Source: an uncultured Poribacteria bacterium
GTDB taxonomy: Bacteria > Poribacteria > WGA-4E > PCPOR2b
Direction of reading: 5' to 3'
NCBI GenBank assembly: GCA_958296125.1
Contig: OY282444.1
Location: 806,001 to 870,000 of the forward strand
Length of the DNA stretch: 64,000 bases
Within the stretch, counting starts at the first letter, position 1, and every line of letters begins with the position of its first letter. This document shows, piece after piece, positions 1 through 8,418 of the stretch. Below the pieces are notes generated by a model. The model had not been told where the DNA came from and made no database searches. It worked only from the letters and a program-made list of their open reading frames with translations. Position numbers and translations under genes: made by a program.

Positions 1-1014
1 CAAGATAATATCGTCACCCGCCTTGTCTTTGCCAAGAACCACATCCACAATCGTTTCTGCGCCGAGGGGTTCAAAGCTATAAACTTCCACAGGGATAGCT
101 TCTGGGGCGTGCTCGGTGCTGATGAGCAGATCTTCCGGATGTACGCCGAGGACTAGATTTCGATCTCCCCCGGACGCGGTTAAGGTGTGGGCAATCTTTT
201 CGTCCGTGACCGGCATCCGATGCCCCTCAATCAACTCTAGATAGACCCTCTCTCCGGAAGTTGCGAGTTGACAGGGAATCAGGTTCATGCTTGGATTGCC
301 GATGAAACCGGCGACGAACAGATTCGCTGGATGGTCGTATATTTCCGTCGGTGTACCAACCTGCTGAACCCGCCCCGCTTCTAGCACAGCAACGCGGTCC
401 GCCATCGACATGGCTTCGATCTGATCATGGGTGACGTATAAGGTTGTGGTTTCCAGTTGACGCTGCCGCCACTTAATCTCTGCCCGCATCTCCGTGCGAA
501 GTTTGGCATCCAGATTGGAAATCGGCTCGTCCATCAGGAAGAGTTGGGGCCGCCGCACCATCGCCCTACCGAGTCCAACCCGCTGTGTTTCGCCCCCGCT
601 GAGTTGATTCGGTTTGCGGTGTAGGAGATGTTCGATATGCAGCATTGACGCGATTTCCGTGACGCGGTTACCGATCTCAGCCTCTGATAGACCCCGCGGA
701 TGTAGCGGAAACGCCATATTTTCGTAGACAGTTAGGTAGGGGTACAGGATATGCGCCTGAAACACAAAGGCAACATCCCGTTCAGCGGGGGTGAGGTGAT
801 TAATCTGTTGATTATCTAGGTAGATTGCGCCGTTTTCAGGTAGGTCCAGCCCGGCGATACAACGCAAGGTGGTCGTTTTGCCTGCTCCAGTCTGACCGAG
901 CAGGACAAAGAATTCTTGATCACGGATATCAAGGTTGATCCCATCAAGCGCGATAATGTCATCAAAGTGCTTGGTGAGATTTTCAAGTTTAATGGTCGGC
1001 ATAAGTGTTGACAT
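1..1014 (-). CDS. Carbohydrate ABC importer ATP-binding subunit (MalK/UgpC type), 3' end cut by window edge
   Basis: ATPase that would power the importer encoded just upstream on the same strand. Seen: Walker A GQTGAGKTT near residue 40, signature LSGGETQ near residue 138, Walker B LFLMDEP followed by the D-loop SNLD, then the H-loop VTHDQ. The C-terminal part contains EPLGAETIV, typical of the TOBE regulatory domain of MalK-like proteins. The frame is open to base 1, giving about 338 residues of an expected 360-370. Two in-frame ATGs exist, at 1014 and 1002; neither has a strong ribosome site, and the mature family N-terminus fits either. It is separated from the permease genes by a cytochrome-like lipoprotein gene, so co-transcription with the permeases is not assured. 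Confidence 0.93.
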   Translation of the reverse strand, partial: MSTLMPTIKLENLTKHFDDIIALDGINLDIRDQEFFVLLGQTGAGKTTTLRCIAGLDLPENGAIYLDNQQINHLTPAERDVAFVFQAHILYPYLTVYENMAFPLHPRGLSEAEIGNRVTEIASMLHIEHLLHRKPNQLSGGETQRVGLGRAMVRRPQLFLMDEPISNLDAKLRTEMRAEIKWRQRQLETTTLYVTHDQIEAMSMADRVAVLEAGRVQQVGTPTEIYDHPANLFVAGFIGNPSMNLIPCQLATSGERVYLELIEGHRMPVTDEKIAHTLTASGGDRNLVLGVHPEDLLISTEHAPEAIPVEVYSFEPLGAETIVDVVLGKDKAGDDIIL

Positions 1015-1031
1015 ACTTTCACACGCTAAAG

Positions 1032-1059
1032 CGAGGGGCTTCACAGTTCAAATCCCTCG
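1032..1059. repeat. Hairpin between the P460 lipoprotein and ATPase genes
   Basis: CGAGGG at 1032-1037 pairs with CCCTCG at 1054-1059 across a 16-base loop. It sits in the short gap upstream of the ATPase start. It could be a weak intercistronic terminator or a processing site; there is no long T run on either strand. The loop contains TTCAAAT, which resembles a tRNA T-loop, but no tRNA can be folded around it. Confidence 0.4.
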
Positions 1060-1172
1060 TTCTAGCATATGAAAATCTTCTATCAACGGGTGTTTCTCAT
1101 TGAGCCATGCAGGCATGTTGTTAGGTGTTGCTTGGTATTTGGTTTTCATGCCCTTTAGGTTCAGCGTCCATG

Positions 1173-1760
1173 TCACTGCTCATCATCGGCATCCATGCCA
1201 TCCATCGGGAACTGGACGAAGACACTATCCCTATCGGCTTTGGCGTGGCAGGCATGACACCCGTCAGCTGCATCTGGGAGTCCATCCCCCCTGACTTGCA
1301 TATACTCAGTGTTTTCATCGGGGCGAGCATATTTCCTGTATGTCCATCCATTATGGTGGGCATACATCGGATCGTCCGTTTTCATCATTGTCGCGACTTT
1401 CTGGACGAACGTGTTAGTGTCATCCATGATCGCCTTGACAACCATAGTCCCGGCGGGGTAAGCGGTCATGTTCATATCGTTCAATGCCATAGCCCCAATA
1501 TCGTTGATGTAGACGGTACGGGTGCCCGCGCCGTGTACTTCACCGGTTTCTATTGGAGCTGCAGCTTCAGCCAAAGGGCCCGGGACTGGAAGGGCGACAC
1601 TCAGCCACGAGGTGTACATTGTCATATCCATCATGTCGTCGGGTTCCATCATATCCGTCTCCGACACTGCCGGTGCTAAAATTTCCTCTACAAGATCGCA
1701 GGAGACGAAGGCAACGCAACTAATTAAAAGGATAGTCAAAGCTATCTGAAATTTTAACAT
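1173..1760 (-). CDS. Cytochrome P460-like c-type lipoprotein
   Basis: Secreted, lipid-anchored haem protein of 195 residues. Seen: a hydrophobic signal with a probable lipobox ending at Cys21 (FVSC), a methionine- and acid-rich linker at residues 34-50, and one c-type haem site C168-H-A-C-H172 near the C-terminus. The segment around residues 80-145 (TVYINDIG, GTMVVKAIMDD, GWTYRKYARP) resembles cytochrome P460 family proteins, which are involved in oxidising small nitrogen compounds or act as electron carriers. A good ribosome site (AAGGAG) lies upstream of ATG 1760. It lies between ABC permease and ATPase genes but its function is not obviously linked to them. Substrate cannot be deduced; the family call rests on the haem site and overall pattern. 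Confidence 0.7.
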   Translation of the reverse strand: MLKFQIALTILLISCVAFVSCDLVEEILAPAVSETDMMEPDDMMDMTMYTSWLSVALPVPGPLAEAAAPIETGEVHGAGTRTVYINDIGAMALNDMNMTAYPAGTMVVKAIMDDTNTFVQKVATMMKTDDPMYAHHNGWTYRKYARPDENTEYMQVRGDGLPDAADGCHACHAKADRDSVFVQFPMDGMDADDEQ

Positions 1761-2030
1761 TGTTAATACTCCTTATTTTGAGATGCGTTTCATAGCAAGT
1801 TTTGGCAACTTGCAAGCTACGCCAAAAAGTAATGAAGAGCTGCTAATCTATTGGTACATAGCCGCAATGAATTGCTTGACTACCAGCATAGGCCCTTGTC
1901 AAATTGACATTTGCATAACTTCATTATAAATATACCATATTTCGTATTAATCTTCAACCATTTTTTAACAAGTGGTTGATTTTTCGCTGTAGCAAATTCG
2001 GGAAACGCTGTAATCATCGCTCTATCCGCC

Positions 2031-2070
2031 AAAGAACAGAATCAGACTTCCGACTCTGTTCTTTTTATTT
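2031..2070. terminator. Perfect inverted repeat with T-rich tail, in the 1761-2111 gap
   Basis: AAAGAACAGA (2031-2040) and TCTGTTCTTT (2055-2064) form a 10-bp stem with a 14-base loop. On the plus strand it is followed by TTATTTTTAT, the look of an intrinsic terminator; on the minus strand the stem itself ends in TTT. It lies just after the stop of the permease operon, so it probably ends that transcript, possibly in both directions. The rest of the gap (1761-2030) is AT-rich leader DNA for the P460 gene and holds no gene I can see. Confidence 0.6.
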
Positions 2071-2111
2071 TTATCGTGTTAAGAAATCGTGCAACAGAAA
2101 CCGAGTTTTTC

Positions 2112-3266
2112 CTACTTTTTCACCGCACCAAATGTGACACCACGTAGCAGGTGCCCCCGCATCAGGAAGGTAAAAATCGCAACTGGCAAGAGAAAGACAA
2201 AAGTCGCAGCCGCGATCTTTCCCCAATCCACGCCGCTAGATCCAATCGCGCTTGTGATTGAAGGCGGGGCGGTCACCGCTCTGCCACCGACTTCGGTCAA
2301 CACCAGCGCAAAGGCGAACTCGTTCCATGCGGTGATTAGACAGAAAACGGACGTTGCGGCAATGCCTGTCACAGATTGGGGAATGACAACTTTGACGAAG
2401 GTTTGGAAGCGGGTATACCCATCGACAAGGGCAGCGTCTTCGTACTCTTTCGGGATTTCGTCAATGAAACCTTTCATCAACCAGACCGCAAAGGAGACGT
2501 TGAAGGTGGTATAGAGCAGGATGAGTCCAAGGTGGGTATCGCGCAGTCCAAGTGCGCTGTACATCAAGTAGATTGGGATGACAACGACAACGGGGGGAAG
2601 CATGCGGGTGCTGAGGATGAAGAAGAGCAGGTCTTCCATCCCTGCCACTTTGAAGCGCGAAAACGCATAGGCAGACAGTGTGCCGAATCCAACAGCGAGG
2701 AGGGTGCTACCGAACCCAATGATGATGCTATTCAGCAGTTGATGGAAGTATTTCGACCCTCCGTGTGCAAACAATGTGCAAATAGCAACAATTGCTAATA
2801 CACCGGCACCGACGAGGGACAGACGAACGCGTCTCGCATCGGTTGTCTTTTGGGGGGAAATCAGCAGGTAGACGATGATTGTATAAATCGCCAACATCAG
2901 GAAATTGTAGTTGACGGTGGTCGCAAGCGCATACAGACAGGTTAAAATCAACAAACCGTTCCACAGAAGTGCAAAACGACGCGCAAACGCTATGTCTCGG
3001 AGGGGTAAAAGGCAGGCGAGCATACCAATCAACGCTTCCGCAATGAAGACGTATGTAAGTCCGGGGATTTCAGCGGGCATCAGTTTTTGATAGTGCTCAT
3101 AGGTGACTTGAAACAGGAATTGGGGAACCTGTGCAATAATATCACTCGGCGATTTCAGGGAGGTAGCAACAATCCAGTAGATCGGGGTGAGGTAGGCCAG
3201 CACCGCCACCACAATTACAGCGAGTGCCAAGTAATGTCCGAATCCATTGCGTTCTATCTGTGCCAT
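2112..3266 (-). CDS. Carbohydrate ABC importer permease, MalG type, with extra membrane segments
   Basis: Inner-membrane permease of a sugar importer. Seen: N-terminal helix (residues 12-33), the usual TSLKSPSDI stretch, and the EAA loop EYEDAALVDGYTRF near residue 285 that docks on the ATPase. Family members are usually about 270-300 residues; this one has 384. The excess lies between about residues 65 and 160, after the first periplasmic segment, and reads as three to four additional hydrophobic helices (IAEALIGMLACLL, LLILTCLYALATTV, LAIYTIIVYLLI, VLAIVAICTLFA). It follows the MalF-type gene with only one base between, so the two are translationally close. Substrate unknown. Confidence 0.93.
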   Translation of the reverse strand: MAQIERNGFGHYLALAVIVVAVLAYLTPIYWIVATSLKSPSDIIAQVPQFLFQVTYEHYQKLMPAEIPGLTYVFIAEALIGMLACLLPLRDIAFARRFALLWNGLLILTCLYALATTVNYNFLMLAIYTIIVYLLISPQKTTDARRVRLSLVGAGVLAIVAICTLFAHGGSKYFHQLLNSIIIGFGSTLLAVGFGTLSAYAFSRFKVAGMEDLLFFILSTRMLPPVVVVIPIYLMYSALGLRDTHLGLILLYTTFNVSFAVWLMKGFIDEIPKEYEDAALVDGYTRFQTFVKVVIPQSVTGIAATSVFCLITAWNEFAFALVLTEVGGRAVTAPPSITSAIGSSGVDWGKIAAATFVFLLPVAIFTFLMRGHLLRGVTFGAVKK

Positions 3267-3267
3267 C

Positions 3268-4173
3268 TCACGCCTCGCCGCGAACCTTATTCAAATATTT
3301 CACGTAAATGTTGCTCAACGCGACAATGATAATGAGGAGTAGGTATGCCATCGCACACGCCTTGCCGGTGTTATAATTCCGAAACGCCAGTTTGTACAGG
3401 TTCATCGAAACCGTCTCCGTCGCCGTCCCCGGTCCCCCTTCGCGGGTCAGTACGTAAACAATATCGAACATCTTGAAGGCATCCATCGTGCGGAACAGCA
3501 GGGCAATCAGTAGCAGGGGAGAAACCAACGGTAGAGTAATCCAACGGAACTTGAACCATCGGGAGGCACGGTCTACATCTGCGGCTTCGTAGAGATATTT
3601 GGGGACAGCGGACAAACCTGCCAAAGCAATTAGCATCATAAACGGCGACCACATCCACGTATCGACAATCACGATGGCGAGCATGGCGACCTTTGGGTCT
3701 GTTGTCCAACCGATCGGTTGTCCGAGCAGCGGGCTCAGGAAGTAGTTGACCAGCCCCGAAGTGTCAGACGCAAAAATGAATCGCCAGAAGAGACCGACGA
3801 CAACCGGCGAGAGCATCATCGGTAACAAGATCAGCGTTGTCACAAACCCCTTATATCGAAATTCACGATTGAGAAGCAACGCCAATCCGAAACCGATGAT
3901 GAATTGGGTAATGACGGCGAGTACGACAAAGTAAGCGGTCGTTTGAAAATAGCCCCAGATTTCTGGATCGGTCAGTAACCGGGCGTAGTTCTGGACACCG
4001 ATAAACCTTGCCGGACGGTTCGGCATGGAAGCCTTATAACGGTGAAAACTCAAGTACAATGACCATAGCAGCGGGAAAATATTCATCAAGATGAGCAAGA
4101 TCATGGTGGGCATGATGAACGTCATCTTGATCTGGTAGTCACTGAGCCCGCGAGAAAAACGTGCGGATCGCAT
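3268..4173 (-). CDS. Carbohydrate ABC importer permease, MalF/UgpA type
   Basis: Second permease of the importer, 301 residues, normal length. Seen: six hydrophobic segments starting with TFIMPTMILLILMNIFPLL, a periplasmic loop with FIGVQNYARLL typical of the family, and the EAA loop EAADVDRASRWFKFRWITLP near residue 205. It sits between the binding-protein gene (gap of about 55 bases) and the MalG-type gene (1 base), the standard order binding protein, MalF, MalG. It would form a heterodimer with the next gene product in the inner membrane. Confidence 0.95.
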   Translation of the reverse strand: MRSARFSRGLSDYQIKMTFIMPTMILLILMNIFPLLWSLYLSFHRYKASMPNRPARFIGVQNYARLLTDPEIWGYFQTTAYFVVLAVITQFIIGFGLALLLNREFRYKGFVTTLILLPMMLSPVVVGLFWRFIFASDTSGLVNYFLSPLLGQPIGWTTDPKVAMLAIVIVDTWMWSPFMMLIALAGLSAVPKYLYEAADVDRASRWFKFRWITLPLVSPLLLIALLFRTMDAFKMFDIVYVLTREGGPGTATETVSMNLYKLAFRNYNTGKACAMAYLLLIIIVALSNIYVKYLNKVRGEA

Positions 4174-4228
4174 GGCCTCCCTTATGCAAATGATGCGTGA
4201 ATGGTAAACCTAATTTCTCAGGGGGCTA

Positions 4229-5539
4229 TTAGTCGTAGTAGCCTGCATCCTCGAAAATTGCCTCATGCTTTCGCGCAATTCCATCCAACGCTTCCTTGGC
4301 TGATTTGGATCCGATGACGACTTGGTTCCACCCTGTCTGACACGCTTCCAAAAGTTCAGCGTATTCGGGCACCGCCCAAAAGTCGCGCAAATACGGAAAA
4401 CTGGCGGCGAAAGCCCTATTGAACGGCGTTGCCGTGAGGAAAACTTCGGATTGTAGGACCTCTTTATGCGGCGTGAACCCTCCCAGCTGCGCCCATTTTT
4501 CCTGCACCGGTTTCTGCATAAACCATTTCATATACCGCTTAGCGGTCTCTTGATTCTTGGAGTAAGCAGAGATCGACATGCCTTGACCGCCAATGCTGAT
4601 GGCGTGTCCCTTGGGACCCTTAGGTGAAATAAAGAAGCCGGTTTTATCGTAGTAATTGGGGTTCTGATCCGGGTTGACCGCGCCCGGGAAGAAAGCGAAA
4701 TAGTCCATCGCCATTGCGACTTTCCCCGCCTTATACGCATCTAGCGTTTCCGCCCAGTAGTAGTTCGGTGCATCGGGTGGCGCAAACGCTTTGAGTGACT
4801 TGTAATATTCTAAGGCTTTGACAACATCTTCGCTGTTGATATAACCGTTGACCTTATAGGTTTCGGCATCGCCATAGGACCCACCAAAAGACCACATCAC
4901 CTGTTGAAAGCCCATGGTAATCCCATCATACTCCTTGCTATACCAAGGCGCAACGCCGTAGAGGTCTGGGGGCCGCGTGAAAAACTCGGCGATATCGCGG
5001 AGCTCCCGATAGGTTTCGGGAGGGGCGAGTTCATAGCCATATTTTTCTTTGAACGCCTCTTTTTCGCCTGCAGCCTCAAAGAGATCTGTGCGATAGAGGA
5101 AACCGTTGGCATCCACCTCTGCGGGGAGCGCCCAATATTTCCCACTCCCTTTCGGGTATTCGGCGAACGCCTCCATGGCGGTTGCGTAAATTGAATCGAC
5201 ATCAATATTTTCCTTGATCCAGTCCGTCAATTCGATGTAGTGTCCACCGACGGAGTTTCTGCCGAGCCACTGACTATCGCCGATAACGATATCGTATCGG
5301 TCACTTTTTCCGACAAATGCGGTGAAAACCTGGTCTTGGAAATGGGACCAAGAAATCTGAACCACATCAACATCAATCCCGGTTTCCGCCGTAAAATCCT
5401 TTGACAGTTCTGTGAGATAATTCGCAGGATCCCATTGCGCCCAGGCAACGGTTAATTTTTCTTGAGCATCTGTTGGCGGTGTTGCGATGATTAGCACAAA
5501 GAGCGTGAGCATCACAAAATAGCACGCAAGTTTTTTCAT
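4229..5539 (-). CDS. Extracellular sugar-binding protein, family 1
   Basis: Periplasmic solute receptor for the adjacent permeases, about 436 residues. The start at 5539 (MKKLACYF) is preferred over an upstream in-frame codon because AAGGAAA lies seven bases before it and a clean Sec signal peptide follows, with probable cleavage after TDA. The mature protein begins EKLTVAWAQWDPANYL; later segments such as DIVIGDSQWLGRN, the conserved aromatic-rich middle and KNQETAKRYMKWF match family 1 solute-binding proteins for oligosaccharides or related carbohydrates. First gene of the operon, with a recognisable promoter upstream. Ligand not determinable. Confidence 0.93.
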   Translation of the reverse strand: MKKLACYFVMLTLFVLIIATPPTDAQEKLTVAWAQWDPANYLTELSKDFTAETGIDVDVVQISWSHFQDQVFTAFVGKSDRYDIVIGDSQWLGRNSVGGHYIELTDWIKENIDVDSIYATAMEAFAEYPKGSGKYWALPAEVDANGFLYRTDLFEAAGEKEAFKEKYGYELAPPETYRELRDIAEFFTRPPDLYGVAPWYSKEYDGITMGFQQVMWSFGGSYGDAETYKVNGYINSEDVVKALEYYKSLKAFAPPDAPNYYWAETLDAYKAGKVAMAMDYFAFFPGAVNPDQNPNYYDKTGFFISPKGPKGHAISIGGQGMSISAYSKNQETAKRYMKWFMQKPVQEKWAQLGGFTPHKEVLQSEVFLTATPFNRAFAASFPYLRDFWAVPEYAELLEACQTGWNQVVIGSKSAKEALDGIARKHEAIFEDAGYYD

Positions 5540-5607
5540 AATTGTTTCCTTTCTCAAGTATTCGTCAAAGCCTGATTAGACTGATAATTTGAAAGATTTA
5601 GCGGGTG

Positions 5608-5636
5608 ATTATAGCAGAATGGGAAAAAAAGCACAA
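5608..5636 (-). promoter_or_regulatory. Sigma70-type promoter for the ABC importer operon
   Basis: Reading the minus strand, TTGTGC (5636-5631), 17 bases, then TATAAT (5613-5608). Transcription would begin near 5600, about 60 bases before the binding-protein start at 5539. The -10 is perfect, the -35 matches four of six bases. Confidence 0.6.
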
Positions 5637-5714
5637 GGAATAAATGAGGGGTGAGAGCAGTGGGGGGGCCTATCGGTCGTTCAATCCCAAATAACCCAAC
5701 TTATTTATTTAATT

Positions 5715-5978
5715 CTATGAAACCTTGCCAGCGGGAGTGCCATCTACCTGTTCTCCGGGGGAGGCTTCTTCAAAAATGGGAGAGAGGTAGGTCAGATCGT
5801 CAGAATTAGGGAAGAGGATATGCCATGCTTCAAAATCTTGTTTATTCATGTTAGGGTATCTAGGGCGGAGTTTAGTGAAGTCGGTTGCTGAAATAATAAA
5901 GGCATCCATAAGGTCGGCAGCATCGGCACGGAAGAGCTGTTGGAGGAAGTCTTGTAGTTTTTGTAGAGCGGTTTGCAT
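5715..5978 (-). CDS. Small hypothetical protein, possibly a remnant
   Basis: 87-residue reading frame without a recognisable ribosome site. Its first 23 residues (LQKLQDFLQQLFRADAADL) resemble the N-terminus of adenine-specific DNA methyltransferases of the type III-like group, where a segment such as DFGIYRI would follow; here the sequence diverges into DAFIISATDF and stops within about 60 residues. The gene lies next to a copy of a dispersed repeat (6019-6037). It may be a broken fragment of a methyltransferase joined to unrelated sequence, or not expressed at all. The methyltransferase resemblance is from memory and low confidence. Confidence 0.35.
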   Translation of the reverse strand: MQTALQKLQDFLQQLFRADAADLMDAFIISATDFTKLRPRYPNMNKQDFEAWHILFPNSDDLTYLSPIFEEASPGEQVDGTPAGKVS

Positions 5979-6018
5979 GGTTTTTGTAATCGCGCTGTCT
6001 AAAGATTTTAGCCTGTCC

Positions 6019-6037
6019 CCCTGGTCTCGGAACGGAC
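6019..6037 (-). repeat. Dispersed 19-bp repeat, copy A
   Basis: On the minus strand GTCCGTTCCGAGACCAGGG. The same unit with one variable position recurs at 31591-31609, 31704-31722, 31722-31740 and, in the other orientation, at 50922-50940. This copy is in the gap upstream of the small hypothetical gene. Confidence 0.75.
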
Positions 6038-6062
6038 GATCGTATCGGGGATTATGTTTTAA

Positions 6063-7205
6063 TTATACCACATACAGTTTTTCAGTCAACCTTGTGTTTC
6101 GCGTTGCACAAAACAGATGTTCCGCCCTTAAACGGCAAGCCTTTCCCATTTGTTTTCGCTGATCGCCATCCTCGGCAAGTTGCGTTATTGCCTCAGCAAA
6201 GGCATCCGGATCCGCAGCGGGAACAAGGATTCCCGTCTCCGGTGTTACCAATTCTTTGCTCCCACCAAGGGGGGTAGCAATCACCGGCACGCCCGCTGCC
6301 ATAGCTTCAATAATGGTGCGCGGGCAGGCTTCCGGGATGGTCGAAGCAAGCAGCACAATATCAAGGAGGGATAGAATCGCTTGTGTGTCTTCCATGAAGC
6401 CGGTGAAAATCACGCGGTCTGCGATTCCCAATTTCTTCGCCTGTCCCTTCAGAGAATCGATATATTCCGCATCTGTGGGAAAGTAGGGGCCACCTACAAC
6501 AAGCAACTGGACAGAAGGCGATGCTTTGAGTTTGGCGGTTGCCTCAATTAGGAGATGAATCCCCTTCTCCGGCGTGATGCGCGTCACAATACCAACCAGC
6601 AGCGCATCAGAGTCGAGGTTGAGATCCGTCCGGAGGGTTTCGGCTTGCGATGATGGCTGACATGAGGGAAGTTCGACACCGTTATAAATCAACACCTGCT
6701 TCGAGGGCGGGGCAAATTTCCATCGTGTTGCTTCCGAAACCAGAATCACGCGATCCAGCAGTGGCTCACAGATCCGATCCAACACTCCATACGCGGTGGC
6801 ATACCGCTTGTGCATCACAATTGGAACACCGTAGAGTTTGGCAACAACCCCACCGACTAAACCTGCAGCCAAAGAATTCGCATGTATGAGATCGATTTGC
6901 TTTTCTTCTAGCACCCACAAGAGTTGAAAGATTACCTTGAGCTGCCGCAAATCACGCCTAATATCGTCGAATGTAAAACGGTGGACCTTATCCCCCTTAT
7001 CGTGCTGTTTCGGCAGATCGAGTGGGATGACCGGATGCCTCGCCTTCCGTGCCGCCGCTGCCAGCATACTGTCCTCCAAACAACCGACGAACGAACGAAA
7101 TCGCGTCACGTCAAGATGCTTGAGCAGCAATAGCAAGCTGCGCTGACCGCCACCAATACCGGATCCACTATCGAGGTACAAGATATTGTATCGCTTGGAT
7201 TGCAC
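6063..7205 (-). CDS. Glycosyltransferase family 4
   Basis: 380-residue GT-B fold retaining glycosyltransferase. Seen: N-terminal acceptor domain with GIGGGQRSLL (residues 16-25), donor-domain strand VGIVTRITPEKGIHLLIEA near residue 205, and the nucleotide-sugar signature EACPRTIIEAMAAGVPV near residue 310 containing the conserved glutamates. It transfers a sugar from an activated donor, probably in cell-envelope polysaccharide or glycan synthesis. The last 25 residues (after MGKACRLRAEHLF) look less conserved than the rest. Downstream of tsaE on the same strand with a gap of about 40 bases, so it may be the end of a purE-tsaE transcript. Confidence 0.9.
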   Translation of the reverse strand: MQSKRYNILYLDSGSGIGGGQRSLLLLLKHLDVTRFRSFVGCLEDSMLAAAARKARHPVIPLDLPKQHDKGDKVHRFTFDDIRRDLRQLKVIFQLLWVLEEKQIDLIHANSLAAGLVGGVVAKLYGVPIVMHKRYATAYGVLDRICEPLLDRVILVSEATRWKFAPPSKQVLIYNGVELPSCQPSSQAETLRTDLNLDSDALLVGIVTRITPEKGIHLLIEATAKLKASPSVQLLVVGGPYFPTDAEYIDSLKGQAKKLGIADRVIFTGFMEDTQAILSLLDIVLLASTIPEACPRTIIEAMAAGVPVIATPLGGSKELVTPETGILVPAADPDAFAEAITQLAEDGDQRKQMGKACRLRAEHLFCATRNTRLTEKLYVV

Positions 7206-7247
7206 GGTTTCTAACCTTCACCCATTCTATGGATGGGTATGCCATCC

Positions 7248-7733
7248 CTAATTAGCACTAACAGGAACCACCTCGATTGCGCGTGTGAACTCGTCCTCTC
7301 CGGTGATCTTGACCTGAATGTGGTTTTCGGGCAGCAACCTGCCCATCCGGTCCGCCCATTCAATGACACAGATACCATCTCCCCCCAAATACTCCTCCAA
7401 CCCAAGAGCAACAATATCCTCCAGCTGTTGAAGCCGATAGAGATCGATATGGTAAACTGGAATTTTGCCCGCATACTCGTTGATGAGGATGTAGGAGGGA
7501 CTATTGACGGTCTGGTCTTCACCAACGCCAGCACCGCGAGCAATGCCTTGTGTCAGACAGGTTTTCCCCGCTCCCAAATCGCCGATGAGTGCCACAACAT
7601 CGCCGGGGCTAAGCTGGCACCCAATCCGCACACCGAGCTCTTGCGTTTCTTCGGGGCTATGTGTCTTAAAAGCAGATTTCTTGTTCTTTATCGAAAGATC
7701 GGCGGAGCAATTTGCCTTTAACGTTTGCGCCAT
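7248..7733 (-). CDS. tsaE: tRNA threonylcarbamoyladenosine biosynthesis ATPase TsaE
   Basis: Small P-loop ATPase that works with TsaB, TsaC and TsaD to make t6A37 on ANN-decoding tRNAs. Seen: Walker A GDLGAGKT, the family motifs NSPSYILINEY and YHIDLYRL, and VIEWADRMG. Length of about 161 residues is normal. ATG at 7733 is chosen; an upstream TTG at 7739 would overlap the purE stop. The ATG is only two bases after the purE stop codon, indicating translational coupling. TsaB, C and D are not in the window. Confidence 0.95.
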   Translation of the reverse strand: MAQTLKANCSADLSIKNKKSAFKTHSPEETQELGVRIGCQLSPGDVVALIGDLGAGKTCLTQGIARGAGVGEDQTVNSPSYILINEYAGKIPVYHIDLYRLQQLEDIVALGLEEYLGGDGICVIEWADRMGRLLPENHIQVKITGEDEFTRAIEVVPVSAN

Positions 7734-7735
7734 AA

Positions 7736-8269
7736 TCAATAGTTCTTGTAGCCAACCTCTGCTAGCCGTGCGGCTTTTTCCGCGACACCGTCGCTAAGTT
7801 TGACCTTGTAGGCTTCAAGTTTCTCACTGAGTTCAGGAAATTTGAGTGCGAGTATCTGGATGGCGAAAAGACCCGCGTTGCGTGCGCCACCAGACCCAAT
7901 CGCCATTGTCCCGACAGGGATACCGGGGGGCATCTGTACGGTGGCATAAAGCGCGTCCACACCGTTGAGCGGACCGCCATCAATAGGAACGCCGATAACG
8001 GGCAGGGTGGTATGTGCGGCGATGACACCGGCGAGATGCGCCGCTCGTCCTGCACCGGCGATGATAACATGCACCCCCCGGTCACCGGCTGTGTGTGCAT
8101 ATTCCATTGTTCGTTCCGGCGATCGGTGTGCAGAGGAAACCGTGATTTCAAAAGGGATATCAAATTCTTCTAAGACTGCGGCAGCTTCGCTCATCTTTCC
8201 CAGATCAGAATCACTGCCCATAACGATACTAACTACAGGTTTATCTGGAGAGATACTGTTCATATTCAT
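7736..8269 (-). CDS. purE: N5-carboxyaminoimidazole ribonucleotide mutase PurE
   Basis: Class I PurE, converting N5-CAIR to CAIR in purine synthesis. Seen: VSIVMGSDSDLGKM at the N-terminus, SSAHRSPERT with the catalytic histidine, and the glycine-rich GAGRAAHLAGVIAAHT. The reading frame extends upstream to 8380 but that part is repeat DNA; ATG 8269 has AGGGG a few bases before it and gives 177 residues, close to the usual length. No purK neighbour. The stop is directly followed by tsaE. Confidence 0.95.
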   Translation of the reverse strand: MNMNSISPDKPVVSIVMGSDSDLGKMSEAAAVLEEFDIPFEITVSSAHRSPERTMEYAHTAGDRGVHVIIAGAGRAAHLAGVIAAHTTLPVIGVPIDGGPLNGVDALYATVQMPPGIPVGTMAIGSGGARNAGLFAIQILALKFPELSEKLEAYKVKLSDGVAEKAARLAEVGYKNY

Positions 8270-8300
8270 TTGGCCCCTGTTTTTAATAAAAGAAAACACT

Positions 8301-8395
8301 GGCGGGGAAACCCCGCCTCTACAAGGCTTTGGGCAGGCATAAGATCTGCCCCTAGGTTTGATCGATTCTTGTGGGGGCAACCCTCGTGGTTGCCC
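8301..8395. repeat. Three REP-like hairpins upstream of purE
   Basis: Three consecutive palindromes: GGCGGGG-AAA-CCCCGCC (8301-8317), GGGCAG/CTGCCC (8331-8336 with 8346-8351), and GGGCAACC-CTCGT-GGTTGCCC (8375-8395). They fill the gap between the redoxin-like gene and purE. They look like extragenic palindromic repeats; they could also block read-through or stabilise an mRNA end. Confidence 0.65.
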
Positions 8396-8418
8396 ATCCT
8401 GTAAGCTTATCTGGCTTG

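Noticed and set aside
1032-1059. tRNA gene suggested by TTCAAAT and surrounding stem
   Set aside because: The bases before the loop pair over a 16-base loop, not a 7-base T-loop; no anticodon or acceptor stem can be drawn.
8269-8380. Longer PurE with 37 extra N-terminal residues
   Set aside because: The extra stretch is encoded by palindromic repeat DNA and lacks a ribosome site; ATG 8269 has one.
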